Source of the DNA: Rhizobium leguminosarum bv. trifolii WSM1325
Lineage (GTDB): Bacteria; Pseudomonadota; Alphaproteobacteria; Rhizobiales; Rhizobiaceae
Assembly: GCA_000023185.1 (NCBI GenBank)
Contig: CP001622.1
Span: forward strand, 1,922,001-1,986,000
Direction of reading: 5' to 3'
Length of the DNA: 64,000 bases
In this document: piece after piece, positions 54,915-63,629 of the stretch
Layout: every line of letters starts with the position of its first letter
Numbering within the stretch: the first letter of the stretch is position 1
Notes under the pieces: model-generated
The model's database searches: none
The model's input: the letters and a program-made list of their open reading frames with translations, nothing else
What the model was told of the DNA's origin: nothing
Made by a program: the position numbers and the translations under genes

Positions 54915-55607
54915 CTAGTCAAGCAGCTTCCGTATGGCCATGATCCCTTTTGCAGCATCCGACCAGGATTGACGCCAGATCAAAATGCCGACGCTGAGGA
55001 TGGTGGCAACAGCGAAGGGAATTGGCCCGAGAAACCAGAAGGCCGCTGCAAAGGTGAAGTAGTAAGATCGGACACCGACGCTGAACGATCGAAGTGCAGG
55101 GTTCAAAACCAGGGTCAGGGCGTTCGTCCAACCGGCGATGTCCCTGTCTTCATCCCGGGATGGGCTGGCCCCAATCGCCGCCAGACAGTAGTTGATCTGC
55201 CGGACCGCCCAGATGAAATCGGATAATCCCCGCAGCAGCGTCGCCATGATCAGGAGGACTTTGCACTGGAAAAACCACGCTGGGTCCCGAGCCGCAAACA
55301 TTGCGATCAGCCCGCCACCCGACCCATAGTTCGGCTCCATGAACAGCGCGCCGCTGAGCCCGACGATGACGATGAGATTGGCGGAGCCGAAGAAGGATGC
55401 CGAATTGATCGTGTGCCCGAGGATCGCGGCGTCGCCAATGAAGTTGTTGTCACGCGTCAGAACCTCGCGCATCCAGGCTGTGCGAATGCGCACCATATCG
55501 ACGGAAAGGCTATCGTTCCTTCTCGGCCATCCCGCTGCCATCAAAGGCTCGACCGCCACCCAGACGAGAAGGAAGAAAACGATCGCTGCGACGTTCAGAA
55601 AATCCAT
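54915..55607 (-). CDS. DUF599 family membrane protein
   Basis: 230-residue integral membrane protein with about four helices. Its start MDFLNVAAIVFFLLVWVAVE, the conserved RIRTAWMREVLTRDNNFIGD and AILGHTINSASFFGSANLIV are the DUF599 pattern. The C-terminal half has VRQINYCLAAIGASP and SFSVGVRSYYFTFAAAFWFL. Function unknown. It lies upstream of the LysR gene in the same direction with about 105 bases between. Confidence 0.85.
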   Translation of the reverse strand: MDFLNVAAIVFFLLVWVAVEPLMAAGWPRRNDSLSVDMVRIRTAWMREVLTRDNNFIGDAAILGHTINSASFFGSANLIVIVGLSGALFMEPNYGSGGGLIAMFAARDPAWFFQCKVLLIMATLLRGLSDFIWAVRQINYCLAAIGASPSRDEDRDIAGWTNALTLVLNPALRSFSVGVRSYYFTFAAAFWFLGPIPFAVATILSVGILIWRQSWSDAAKGIMAIRKLLD

Positions 55608-55703
55608 GGTGCCCCCGAACTGAATCTGGATTTTCTGAACAGTACTTCGGGCTCACGGCAGCTCCAAGCGTCTATCGCCGCCCTCCCCTTCGGATCGACA
55701 GGC

Positions 55704-56666
55704 CTATGTTCGGACGTTCCATGGTCCGTCGCAGACCGCCGCGAGGTAACGGGACATAGTCGCAGCCCGAAGCCGGATGTGCTCGATCGCCTGCTGCGGC
55801 GTCACGGCCAGGAAGCCGACATGGTCGCGGGGGCGTAGCTGGACGAAGGCGTCCAGATCCGAATCCACCACCGTGGCGATCTTGGGATACCCTCCGGTCG
55901 TCTGGTGGTCGGCCAGCAGAATGGTGGGAACACCGTCTCCGGCCACCTGCACCGAGCCCCGCACGATCGCTTCCGACGGCATGTCCAGCGCAACGCTTGG
56001 CGCAAGCGACGGACCTTGTAGGCGTACGCCCATGCGGTCGTAGGCGTCACTCAGGCGGAAAGGCGACGAAAGGAAATTCGACAGGGTTTCTTTCGAGAAG
56101 AACCGATCCTGTGGACCGATCACCACACGCAGCTCGGATCGCGGTCTTGCGATGACTGGACATGTGATCGGACCATGTCGATCATCCCGCACTTCCGGAT
56201 CGGCGACGGTGACCATCTGACCGGCCGTAAGGCGCCCACCGCCGAGACCGGAGAGACTGTGCGTCGACATGCTGCCTAGCCAGGTCTTCGCCTCGATATG
56301 ACCGACGAAGGCCAGATATGTCCAGCTTCCCCAGTGTCCCGGACGGATTGCCAGCCGCTCCCCGGCCCTCAGCGTGGCGACCATCCATGCGCCGCGCTTG
56401 TCGCCGGCATGCTCTACGATGAAGCCTCCTCCGGCGACGGCAAACGTAACGTCTCCCGACAGGCAGTCGAGAACCAGGCCGCCCATGGAGACTTCGATTG
56501 CGGGCTGACCGGCAGGATTGCCGACGGCGACGTTAGCGGCGGCAAACGAGATCCTATCCATCGGACCAGAGGCCGGAACGCCGTAACGCATCAATCCGTG
56601 GCGTCCTCCGTCCTGGACCGCGACGTGAGGACCCGCGAAGTTGATTGCAAGGACGGCTTGGCTCAT
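55704..56666 (-). CDS. pxpC: 5-oxoprolinase subunit C (biotin-dependent carboxyltransferase family)
   Basis: Part of the PxpABC complex that opens 5-oxoproline (pyroglutamate) to glutamate with ATP. 320 residues from MSQAVLAINFAGPHVAVQDG. Family motifs are VQDGGRHGLMRYGVPASGPM and AANVAVGNPAGQPAIEVSMG, plus VIGPQDRFFSKETLSNFLSS and LLADHQTTGGYPKIATVVDS. The start overlaps the pxpB stop (ATGA). Last gene of the operon. Confidence 0.92.
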   Translation of the reverse strand: MSQAVLAINFAGPHVAVQDGGRHGLMRYGVPASGPMDRISFAAANVAVGNPAGQPAIEVSMGGLVLDCLSGDVTFAVAGGGFIVEHAGDKRGAWMVATLRAGERLAIRPGHWGSWTYLAFVGHIEAKTWLGSMSTHSLSGLGGGRLTAGQMVTVADPEVRDDRHGPITCPVIARPRSELRVVIGPQDRFFSKETLSNFLSSPFRLSDAYDRMGVRLQGPSLAPSVALDMPSEAIVRGSVQVAGDGVPTILLADHQTTGGYPKIATVVDSDLDAFVQLRPRDHVGFLAVTPQQAIEHIRLRAATMSRYLAAVCDGPWNVRT

Positions 56667-57370
56667 GCAAGGCACCTCGCGTCGAATTCGGTCCTCGATA
56701 TGCGGCGGAAACGCACCGTGTCGCCGACGTCGAAAAGGAACGGACGGTCGTTGGACGCGGCATCGAGGATCTTCGTCGGCGAGCGGCCGATGATCCACCA
56801 GCCGGTCGGCATGGTGAGCGTGCTGACCAGGCACTGCGGACCGGCGATTAGCACGCTTCCGGCGGCGATGCCGCGAATAGGCGCCGGCTTCCTCGGCTGC
56901 TGAATGGCTTTGGGCACGCCTGCAAGGTAAGCGTATCCCGGAGCGAAGCCGTACATGAAGACGCTGTAGTCGCCGGAGAGATGGGCGGATATAACGTCTT
57001 CCGGCGATAATCCGCTTGCCTCGGCGATGGAGGCAAGATCGGGCGCAAGATCAGGATCGTAGCAAACTTCGACTTCGCGCATCGCTCCAATCGTCTCTGG
57101 AACCTCGGCCCCCAGAAGCTCGGCAATGGCCACCTCCGTCGTCCGGTGATCGGCCATAAGCGGATCGAAGCATACGAGAATGCTGGCATAGGCCGGGACA
57201 GCTTCGACGAATCCTTCAAAGGGTGCCGCCTTCAAGGCGGCATCCAACTTGACGACCTGATCGTGGATCCGCTTATCGATGGTCGCGCCAAATTCGACGA
57301 GCAACGCGTGCCCGCCCACCGGGCGGTAGTTCGGAACGCTGCCGGACGATGCGGAGGGGTCCTGTGACAC
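56663..57370 (-). CDS. pxpB: 5-oxoprolinase subunit B
   Basis: Allophanate hydrolase subunit 1-like (KipI) protein, 235 residues, starting at GTG (MSQDPSASSGSVPNYRPVGG). HALLVEFGATIDKRIHDQVV and the cyclophilin-like C-terminal part FMYGFAPGYAYLAGVPKAIQ are diagnostic. It acts with PxpC to phosphorylate and open oxoproline. It lies one base downstream of the DUF1330 remnant's stop and overlaps pxpC by four bases. Confidence 0.92.
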   Translation of the reverse strand: MSQDPSASSGSVPNYRPVGGHALLVEFGATIDKRIHDQVVKLDAALKAAPFEGFVEAVPAYASILVCFDPLMADHRTTEVAIAELLGAEVPETIGAMREVEVCYDPDLAPDLASIAEASGLSPEDVISAHLSGDYSVFMYGFAPGYAYLAGVPKAIQQPRKPAPIRGIAAGSVLIAGPQCLVSTLTMPTGWWIIGRSPTKILDAASNDRPFLFDVGDTVRFRRISRTEFDARCLA

Positions 57371-57371
57371 G

Positions 57372-57482
57372 TCAGTCGGCGCCTTCGATCAGAATGAAGT
57401 CCGCATCTGCGGCCGGCGCGCAGGTCCCATAGGCGTCCGGATCGGTAACGGTAACCTGGGCGACGAGGTTGCCTTTGGCCAT
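57372..57482 (-). pseudogene. internally deleted DUF1330 gene inside the pxp operon (36 codons)
   Basis: It reads MAKGNLVAQVTVTDPDAYGT, then CAPAADADFILIEGAD and stop. The first 20 residues are the usual N-terminus of DUF1330 proteins (normally about 95 residues), and the last nine (DFILIEGAD) resemble their C-terminus; the middle is missing in frame. The ATG overlaps the pxpA stop as TGATG, and the stop is one base before the pxpB GTG, so the short frame still couples translation of pxpA to pxpB. Full-length loss of the domain makes an own function unlikely. Confidence 0.55.
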
Positions 57483-58261
57483 CACCTGTTTTCCTGTGTC
57501 GGTTGGAGGAATGGTGCCACCTCGATGCCTGCCTTCTGCAATTCCCGGCGTACGTGGACAGCCATGGCAAGTGCTCCTGGGCTGTCCCCATGAACGCAAA
57601 TCGAGTGCGCATTAAGAGGGATCGGAACGCCGTCGACCGTCGGCATGAGGCCGCTGGACAGGTATCCGATCAATCTCGCTGCCGCCTTTGCGGGATCATC
57701 GATCATCGCTCCCGGCAAGTTGCGCGGAACGAGCCGACCCGTGGATAGGTAGCCGCGGTCGGCAAAAATCTCGCTAAAGACGGTCATCCCGGCATCGCGG
57801 GCCGCATGCTGCAGCTCTGTCCCGGAGATCGCCAGTATGGCAAGTTCCGGCGAGACCGCTCGGGTTGCGCGGATGATGGCGTCGGCGACCGGCCGTTCGT
57901 CGGCCGCCCAATTGGCGAGTGCGCCGTGCGGTTTGATGTAACGGACGCGGGCGCCCGCCAGGGCTGCAGCTCCCATCAGCGCCCCTGTCTGCGTTGCGAC
58001 AAGCTGCTCCACTTCCCGGATGCTCAAGGGGATCAGCCGTCGTCCGAAACCCTCGCGATCTGCAAAGCCCGGATGGGCTCCGGCGACGACACCCCGCTCG
58101 CTTGCGAGGGCAAGCGTCTCCACCATGGTCGCTGGATCCCCGGCATGCCCGCCACATGCGATGTTCGCACTGGTGACGACGTCAAGGATCGCCTTGTCAT
58201 CGCCCATGCGCCAAGGTCCAAACGCCTCCCCCAGATCAGAATTGAGATCGATTTTCGTCAT
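57482..58261 (-). CDS. pxpA: 5-oxoprolinase subunit A (LamB/YcsF family)
   Basis: 259 residues from MTKIDLNSDLGEAFGPWRMG. Diagnostic motifs: NSDLGEAFG, SANIACGGHAGDPATM, GAHPGFADREGFGRR, RYIKPHGALAN and VFSEIFADRGYLSTGRLVPR. It is the hydrolytic subunit acting after PxpBC. GGAAAT precedes the ATG; an in-frame TTG four codons upstream is less likely. First gene of the leftward operon pxpA, DUF1330 remnant, pxpB, pxpC. Confidence 0.93.
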   Translation of the reverse strand: MTKIDLNSDLGEAFGPWRMGDDKAILDVVTSANIACGGHAGDPATMVETLALASERGVVAGAHPGFADREGFGRRLIPLSIREVEQLVATQTGALMGAAALAGARVRYIKPHGALANWAADERPVADAIIRATRAVSPELAILAISGTELQHAARDAGMTVFSEIFADRGYLSTGRLVPRNLPGAMIDDPAKAAARLIGYLSSGLMPTVDGVPIPLNAHSICVHGDSPGALAMAVHVRRELQKAGIEVAPFLQPTQENR

Positions 58262-58559
58262 GATTTCCGTCAACCCTTCGCGCTGGTCTTGTCAGCTTCG
58301 TCGCATGCTGGAACGTCGAAGCCGAGGTGGAGCACACCTTCGCCGTGCGCGTCAAGAAAACGACGCTGCTGGCCGCGCGCCACGAGCATGTTTGGCGGTC
58401 TCGGCTCCAAATGTCCTTGCAGTTGCGTCGGATGGAAACGCGGCTAAGATCGGGAATGAATGGTCGACCGCCCTGTCATTGATCGAGCGCGTCGGTTTCT
58501 CTCAAGAACCGGGGGACCTAGCCACCCGGCGGCATTGGCGTGCAGACCGGGGATACGAA

Positions 58560-59084
58560 ATGAGTCTTGTCAACAGAGCTTTGGGAACGTCCGAATTTTC
58601 CTTTACCGACGAGCCGGGCATTTTCACCTGGGAGCTGGCGACCGACAAGGTTTATGCGGATTCGGCGCTGGCAAACCTCTTTGGGCTTGATCCCGAAGAG
58701 ACTCTCACGGGGCTGCCGGTCATAAGATACCTCGACCGGATTCATCCGGACGACAAGCCATCTGTCGCCAAGGCGATTTCACAATCGGTGATCACCGGAA
58801 ATCCGTATCGCTGTGATTATCGGGTATTTGATCGAAGCGGGCAAATAGTCGCCGTGGCGGCCTTGGGCCGCTGCTTCAGGGATGAAGCCGGAAACCCGTC
58901 GCAATATGCGGGCATCGTATTTCCGACGAATGATCACGGGGAGAAAGACGAATTGTCCGCTCACTGCAATGCGGCACTGAAAATTGCGCGGTCATCCGGT
59001 CTGCAGACGACGGCCGATGCGCTTGAAGCGATTCTCAAAGAGCTTGCCAAGCCGATGCCTTCAGACGTCGCGCAGGTTCATTGA
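58560..59084 (+). CDS. single PAS-domain protein
   Basis: 174 residues from MSLVNRALGTSEFSFTDEPG. Residues 20-125 form a PAS fold (FTWELATDKVYADSALANLF, then IHPDDKPSVAKAISQSVIT, then YRCDYRVFDRSGQIVAVAAL). The C-terminal helix follows (ALKIARSSGLQTTADALEAI). No output domain, so it probably acts by binding another protein. GGGGATACGAA precedes the ATG; the long open frame upstream is antisense to pxpA. Confidence 0.75.
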   Translation: MSLVNRALGTSEFSFTDEPGIFTWELATDKVYADSALANLFGLDPEETLTGLPVIRYLDRIHPDDKPSVAKAISQSVITGNPYRCDYRVFDRSGQIVAVAALGRCFRDEAGNPSQYAGIVFPTNDHGEKDELSAHCNAALKIARSSGLQTTADALEAILKELAKPMPSDVAQVH

Positions 59085-59167
59085 TTCCTTCCAAAGCGTT
59101 GATTGTGCATCAGACTTTCGATGATGGCGATATTGCTGCTATCGGCAATGCGCCGCGCGCACTGCAG

Positions 59168-59989
59168 TTAGTGGCAAAGGACAGTGGGCATTTCGAGGCG
59201 GGTCAACAGCGATCGTGTGACCCCTCCCAAGATGAATTCGCGCAGCCTCGAATGACCGAACGCGCCGGCGACGAGCAAGTCTGCCTTGCGTTCCAGGGCT
59301 GCGCCTTGAATGACGCTGGCCGGTGAGTCTCCCTTCGCTTGCACGGCTGCGACATCGACGGCAAGACCAGCCTTCCGAAGCGCAGCCGCAAGGTGATCTC
59401 GGCTGCGCTCGTCAATCTGCTTATCATCGGTGATGGAAATCAGGACGATACGCGAAACATGTTCCAGCAAGAATCTGGAACCCGCCAGTGTTCGCGCGAC
59501 AGTGGCTCCTCCATCCCAGGCGACGGCGACAGCATCGATCCGGCCGCTGAAATTATCTGGGGGGAAAAGCAGGAGCGGTCGACCGCTTTCAAACAGCACG
59601 CTCTCGATCAACGGCCTCATCAGTTCAGATGCTTCCAAAATGGAAAGATCATATGCGCGCGAGAGCTCGGCAAGAGTTTGTGCGACAAACGGCTGCCTCA
59701 CATCGAATGGCTGGATTTCGAGCTCGACCTCGGCTTTTTTCGCATAATCACGGAGCGTCTGCCCGAGAACCGTACCATTGTCTCTACTCAAGCGCTCCGC
59801 CTCCACGCGCATTTTGTCTATGTCAAGGAGTGATGGAAATCGCGGCTGAACGGGTTCGATCCTGATCTGCGGTATACTTGCCGTTAAACCGGCCTGTTGG
59901 TGAAGGGAAACATCGACAGCATTCTGAAGGAGCGAGAAGGAGCTTGCGTCTGGATAGGTGGCCAGCGGTAAATGGAATTGCGCTTTCAT
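59168..59989 (-). CDS. universal stress protein
   Basis: 273 residues from MKAQFHLPLATYPDASSFSL, AGGAGG ten bases before the ATG. The C-terminal half is a UspA domain with the ATP-binding pattern GAFGHSRLREFILGGVTRSL (G-2x-G-9x-G-S/T). The N-terminal half is a second, diverged copy, so it is a tandem Usp. In rhizobia such genes are commonly turned on under low oxygen, and here a perfect FNR/FixK box lies upstream at the right distance. Confidence 0.85.
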   Translation of the reverse strand: MKAQFHLPLATYPDASSFSLLQNAVDVSLHQQAGLTASIPQIRIEPVQPRFPSLLDIDKMRVEAERLSRDNGTVLGQTLRDYAKKAEVELEIQPFDVRQPFVAQTLAELSRAYDLSILEASELMRPLIESVLFESGRPLLLFPPDNFSGRIDAVAVAWDGGATVARTLAGSRFLLEHVSRIVLISITDDKQIDERSRDHLAAALRKAGLAVDVAAVQAKGDSPASVIQGAALERKADLLVAGAFGHSRLREFILGGVTRSLLTRLEMPTVLCH

Positions 59990-60045
59990 GGCTGAAGTCC
60001 TCCTAATGGTTGGAGGTATCATAGCGTAAAGGTGTCTCCCGCGCC

Positions 60046-60059
60046 TTGATGAAGATCAA
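60046..60059. promoter_or_regulatory. FNR/FixK-type anaerobox upstream of the universal stress gene
   Basis: TTGAT, GAAG, ATCAA is an exact match to TTGAT-N4-ATCAA. Its centre is 63 bases before the universal stress start, which places transcription about 20 bases upstream of the ATG if the box is at -41.5. It is symmetric, so it could also act on the DUF4010 gene at 60304. Confidence 0.7.
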
Positions 60060-60303
60060 GGTCGTTCCACCGCGAAAGCGCGAGCGTGATATTGAACGTC
60101 CTCATGAGGAAGGAAGCGGAATTCATAGGGCGAAGCGGCAAAGATCTATGCTAAGCGATGAAGTGCGATCAGCGATTGAATATCAGCACTTCGCGGAGCA
60201 GACCCGTCCGGACGCCGCCGGGCAGCAGCTTGCGGATGAACAGCAATGGCATTTACGGCGCAGCTGCCTTCGATGAAACGGCCGGCGCGCCTGGACCCAT
60301 CGG

Positions 60304-61566
60304 ATGATGACATCATTGGTGACGACAGAAGCATTCCAGCGCCTCAGTCTGGCGCTTGCAATCGGCATTCTTGTCGGTATTGAGCGCGGCTGGCAGGATC
60401 GTGAGGCTGCTCCGGGCAAAAGAGTAGCCGGTATCCGCACCTATGGCCTGTCAAGTTTCCTCGGCGGCTTCTGCGGTTTTCTGCAGCCTCTGACAGGGCC
60501 GATTCTGCCGACAGCCATCTTTATATTCTTTTGCATCACCGTTCTCCTCTTCAGCCTCATGCAGGCGGCACAAGAAGAGGATTACAGCGCCACCGGCACC
60601 ATTGCGGCCCTGGCGGTTTTTGCGTTGGGCTTTGGCGCGGTCGTGGCGGATATGACGGTAACGGCCGCAAGCGCTGTGGCCATAACGGCCCTTCTTGCAG
60701 CGCGGGAGCCGTTGCATGGATTTCTTCGCCGTTTGACCTGGCTTGAACTCAGGGCCGCTCTGATCCTTTTGACGATGACCATCGTCATCCTCCCTATCCT
60801 TCCCAATAGGCCGATTGATACTTGGCAGACAATCAATCCTTTCGAGCTTTGGATGATGACAATCCTGGTGGGAGCCGTTTCCTTTGCCGGTTATATCCTC
60901 ATCAGGCTGAGCGGCGCCCGCGCCGGAATACTGCTGACGGGGGCCAGCGGCGGCATCGTTTCCTCGACGGCCTTGACGCTTTCCTTCGCCCGTCAGTCGA
61001 AGCAGATGCCTGGCCTCTCGCCACTCCTCTCAGCGGGAGCAATGCTGGCGGGAGCCGTTTCTCTCGCCCGCGTGCTTTTGATTTGCGGCGTCATAGCACC
61101 GGCAGTTTTCAGGGAGCTTGCTCCATCACTCGCTCCGGCTGCTGCCACCCTCGCCATAGCAGGCGGCTTTGCCGCATTGCTGCAACGCCCGGATGACAAC
61201 ACCGATTTTTCACCCCGAAACCCGCTCGAGGTGATGGTCGTGCTGCGCTTCGCACTCCTTCTCGCCGTCGTGACAGTCCTGACGCGAATGACCTTGATCG
61301 GCTTTGGAACTCAGTCGCTGATCGCCCTTGCATTTATCACAGGACTGGGCGATCTCGATGCGATAACGCTTGCTGTTGCGAAACTGTCATCCGTCCAGGT
61401 GCCTGCAGACGCGGCCGCTCGAGCCATAGCGGTCGCCGCTTTCGCCAATCTTCTTGCGAAAGCCGTTCTTGCAGCAAGTACGGGGAGCATCGCTTATACG
61501 GTTCGTTTTGCGATCGCAGGCGGTGTCGCGACCTTGGCCGGAATTGCCGGCTTGGTTTTGGCATGA
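60304..61566 (+). CDS. MgtC/SapB-DUF4010 family membrane protein
   Basis: 420-residue integral membrane protein with about twelve helices. The MgtC-like N-terminal part is ALAIGILVGIERGWQDREAA and GKRVAGIRTYGLSSFLGGFC, and the DUF4010 half follows (LTGASGGIVSSTALTLSFAR, then ITGLGDLDAITLAVAKLSSV). Role unknown; MgtC relatives are tied to magnesium or acid stress. Ribosome site weak. It lies divergent from the universal stress gene. Confidence 0.85.
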   Translation: MMTSLVTTEAFQRLSLALAIGILVGIERGWQDREAAPGKRVAGIRTYGLSSFLGGFCGFLQPLTGPILPTAIFIFFCITVLLFSLMQAAQEEDYSATGTIAALAVFALGFGAVVADMTVTAASAVAITALLAAREPLHGFLRRLTWLELRAALILLTMTIVILPILPNRPIDTWQTINPFELWMMTILVGAVSFAGYILIRLSGARAGILLTGASGGIVSSTALTLSFARQSKQMPGLSPLLSAGAMLAGAVSLARVLLICGVIAPAVFRELAPSLAPAAATLAIAGGFAALLQRPDDNTDFSPRNPLEVMVVLRFALLLAVVTVLTRMTLIGFGTQSLIALAFITGLGDLDAITLAVAKLSSVQVPADAAARAIAVAAFANLLAKAVLAASTGSIAYTVRFAIAGGVATLAGIAGLVLA

Positions 61567-61623
61567 GCGCATCGGTGTCTGGAACGATATTCGTCCGCAT
61601 CAAGCAGTCACCATCAACTATCG

Positions 61624-62001
61624 TCACCGCGGTCTCGCCTCGGAGAAATGACCGGCAAATCCCGCAAGCATGGCCCCGAGTGAAAGACGCCGAACCAGCC
61701 TGGCTGCAATGAAGGTTGCGCCGATCGCCGCGGTAAGTTTCAGCCAAGGATATTCGCCGAGCTGGACATGGGCACTTGCATCGACCGATGTGGCTTTGGC
61801 TTTGAGCGCCGCTTCGGCATCCTCGCGCAGCGCGCCGATGCGGGCATTCAGCAGCCTGACCTCATGTTGCAGGGCGTTCAGGCTCTCGTCGGCCTTTTCA
61901 CGCGCAGTTTGCTCAGCGGCGTCGGCGAAGGGTGGATCGCCTTCCGCGATCAGTTCGTCGGGGTCAGGCGCAAGGCCGTGGCGGTTGATGGATGATTGCA
62001 T
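61624..62001 (-). CDS. small protein with coiled coil and C-terminal membrane segment
   Basis: 125 residues from MQSSINRHGLAPDPDELIAE, with GAGGATA before the ATG. Acidic N-terminus, a helical coiled-coil region (NALQHEVRLLNARIGALRED), then a hydrophobic stretch (LKLTAAIGATFIAARLVRRL) and glycine-rich end. The layout resembles ElaB/YqjD (DUF883) proteins that anchor to the inner membrane and bind ribosomes in stationary phase; the resemblance is general only. It is downstream of the YflT-like gene in the same direction. Confidence 0.6.
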   Translation of the reverse strand: MQSSINRHGLAPDPDELIAEGDPPFADAAEQTAREKADESLNALQHEVRLLNARIGALREDAEAALKAKATSVDASAHVQLGEYPWLKLTAAIGATFIAARLVRRLSLGAMLAGFAGHFSEARPR

Positions 62002-62064
62002 CGACGTATCCTCGAATAGGTGAGCGAGAGATGAGGCCCGGCGTTGCGGCCGGGCCTCATGATT

Positions 62065-62742
62065 TCAATGGTCGCGCCGGAAACCCTGGCTCTGGTGAGA
62101 TCCACCTTGCGATTGGGTTTGGGACTGGTCTTGAGATTGGCGATTGGTTTCGTCCGATGACGTGGTGCCAGGCTCGGGGAAGGTATAGGCACGCACCTTG
62201 GCGCTTCCATGCGCGGTGTCCCGCATTTCCACCGGGCGCGCATCGTCAAATGCGCGCTCGGACACGGCGAGGTTTTCCGAGGCTTTGCCGCCCTGCGCCG
62301 ATCCGACAAACACGGTATTGGATGCTCCTTGCTGTCTGCCCTCCAACGACCAGAGATCAGCGCGTTCATCCATGTCGATGCTCCCCCCGTCGTCCAGAAT
62401 ATCGTGGACGGTCTCGTAGAGCGCGTCATCAATATCATTGACCTGGACGAGGAAGCCGCCTCGTCGCAGGCCTTCTGCAAAGACCGCGCGATCCTCGTCG
62501 GGGAAGAAGAAGTCCGCCAGCGCGTCGAAGAAGCCGCTGCGGTCTTCGCTCGTTGCGCCGGCATTTTTTCCATCCGCCTCATATCCGGGCATCAGCCTTA
62601 TTCTCGCAACCGGCACGCCTGCGTCCTCGAGACGGGAGACGGCGGATTCGGCCTCCGATCGGTTATCGAAAAATGCGGCAAGGCTGCTGCCGCCTGTCGG
62701 GCCTGAAAAGGCCGGGTTGGTATCGTTGTAAATGGTGCCCAT
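62065..62742 (-). CDS. YflT/general stress protein 17M-like protein
   Basis: 225 residues from MGTIYNDTNPAFSGPTGGSS with GAGGAGAG upstream. Residues 20-120 (AAFFDNRSEAESAVSRLEDA, IRLMPGYEADGK, then FLVQVNDIDDALYETVHDIL) match the small YflT-type alpha-beta domain of general stress protein 17M. The rest is low complexity: acidic, then a Gln/Ser-rich tail (SQDQSQTQSQGGSHQSQG) ending FRRDH. Likely a general stress protein, consistent with its neighbours. Confidence 0.7.
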   Translation of the reverse strand: MGTIYNDTNPAFSGPTGGSSLAAFFDNRSEAESAVSRLEDAGVPVARIRLMPGYEADGKNAGATSEDRSGFFDALADFFFPDEDRAVFAEGLRRGGFLVQVNDIDDALYETVHDILDDGGSIDMDERADLWSLEGRQQGASNTVFVGSAQGGKASENLAVSERAFDDARPVEMRDTAHGSAKVRAYTFPEPGTTSSDETNRQSQDQSQTQSQGGSHQSQGFRRDH

Positions 62743-62946
62743 GGGACTCTCCTCTCGATGTGCAGATCCAGCCGCCAATGCGAAATTCGGCCGGGCGTCT
62801 GGCTTCCTGACTTGAAGAACCGGTGGCTGAGTTGAATGTTCCAAGGGAATGGCGATGCTCCGCCGTATCGCCCGCTGTTTCATTGCCGCCTGCCCATTTC
62901 GGCGCGCAGAGTCGCAAATTGCGCCGCTCGCGAAATCCCTCAGCGG

Positions 62947-62974
62947 TTGACGGAAAACCTTCGAGACGCTAGCA
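62947..62974 (+). promoter_or_regulatory. candidate promoter of the TerC gene
   Basis: TTGACG at 62947-62952 and CTAGCA at 62969-62974, 16 bases apart, with the start codon about 30 bases further. It resembles the rhizobial housekeeping pattern. No manganese riboswitch was recognised here. Confidence 0.35.
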
Positions 62975-63002
62975 CGGCTTTAATGCATTGGGGATAATTC
63001 AC

Positions 63003-63629
63003 ATGGACATCTTTACCGCGGCCGGTCTGACGGCTTTGCTGCAGGTCATCGCTATCGACCTCGTTCTCGCCGGCGACAATGCCGTGGTTATCGGTCTTGC
63101 CGCTGCCGGCCTCGAGGCCACGCAACGCCGCAAGGCGATCATCGTCGGCATTGTGGCCGCGACAGTTCTGCGTATTCTCTTTGCCAGCGTCGCGGTCTAT
63201 CTGCTGGCGATCGTCGGGCTGCTGCTGGCCGGCGGCCTGCTGCTGCTCTGGGTCTGCTGGAAGATGTGGCGCGAGCTTCGCGCCGGCCATGGCGAGAACC
63301 ACGAGGCGGCAGGCGCGGAAGGCGCGCCGAAAAAGACCTTCTTCCAGGCGGCAACCCAGATCGTCATCGCCGACGTCTCGATGTCGCTCGACAACGTGCT
63401 CGCCGTTGCCGGTGCAGCGCGCGAGCATCCGAGCGTACTGGTCATCGGTCTTGCCCTGTCGATCGCGCTGATGGGTATCGCCGCAAACCTGATCGCCCGC
63501 CTGCTCACCAACCATCGTTGGATCGCCTATGTCGGTCTGCTGATCATCCTCTATGTCTCGCTCGACATGATCCACCGCGGCAGCGTCGAAGTGCTGCCTT
63601 ACGTGCAAGCGAGCGGGTTCAAGCTTTAA
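63003..63629 (+). CDS. TerC/YjbE-family membrane protein
   Basis: 208 residues with about six or seven helices starting MDIFTAAGLTALLQVIAIDL. The family's acidic membrane motifs are IDLVLAGDNAVVIGLAAAGL and IVIADVSMSLDNVLAVAGAA (paired Asp and Asn), typical of TerC-like metal exporters. GGGGAT precedes the ATG. Members export manganese or take part in tellurite resistance. Its 3' end overlaps the facing metallohydrolase gene by 11 bases. Confidence 0.87.
   Translation: MDIFTAAGLTALLQVIAIDLVLAGDNAVVIGLAAAGLEATQRRKAIIVGIVAATVLRILFASVAVYLLAIVGLLLAGGLLLLWVCWKMWRELRAGHGENHEAAGAEGAPKKTFFQAATQIVIADVSMSLDNVLAVAGAAREHPSVLVIGLALSIALMGIAANLIARLLTNHRWIAYVGLLIILYVSLDMIHRGSVEVLPYVQASGFKL

Noticed and set aside
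60046..60276. 76-codon plus-strand frame between the universal stress and DUF4010 genes
   Set aside because: Its start codon is part of the FNR/FixK box and the sequence is unlike any known domain; better explained as regulatory DNA.
62743..63002. Manganese (yybP-ykoY type) riboswitch before the TerC gene
   Set aside because: TerC genes often have one, but no matching conserved core could be seen.
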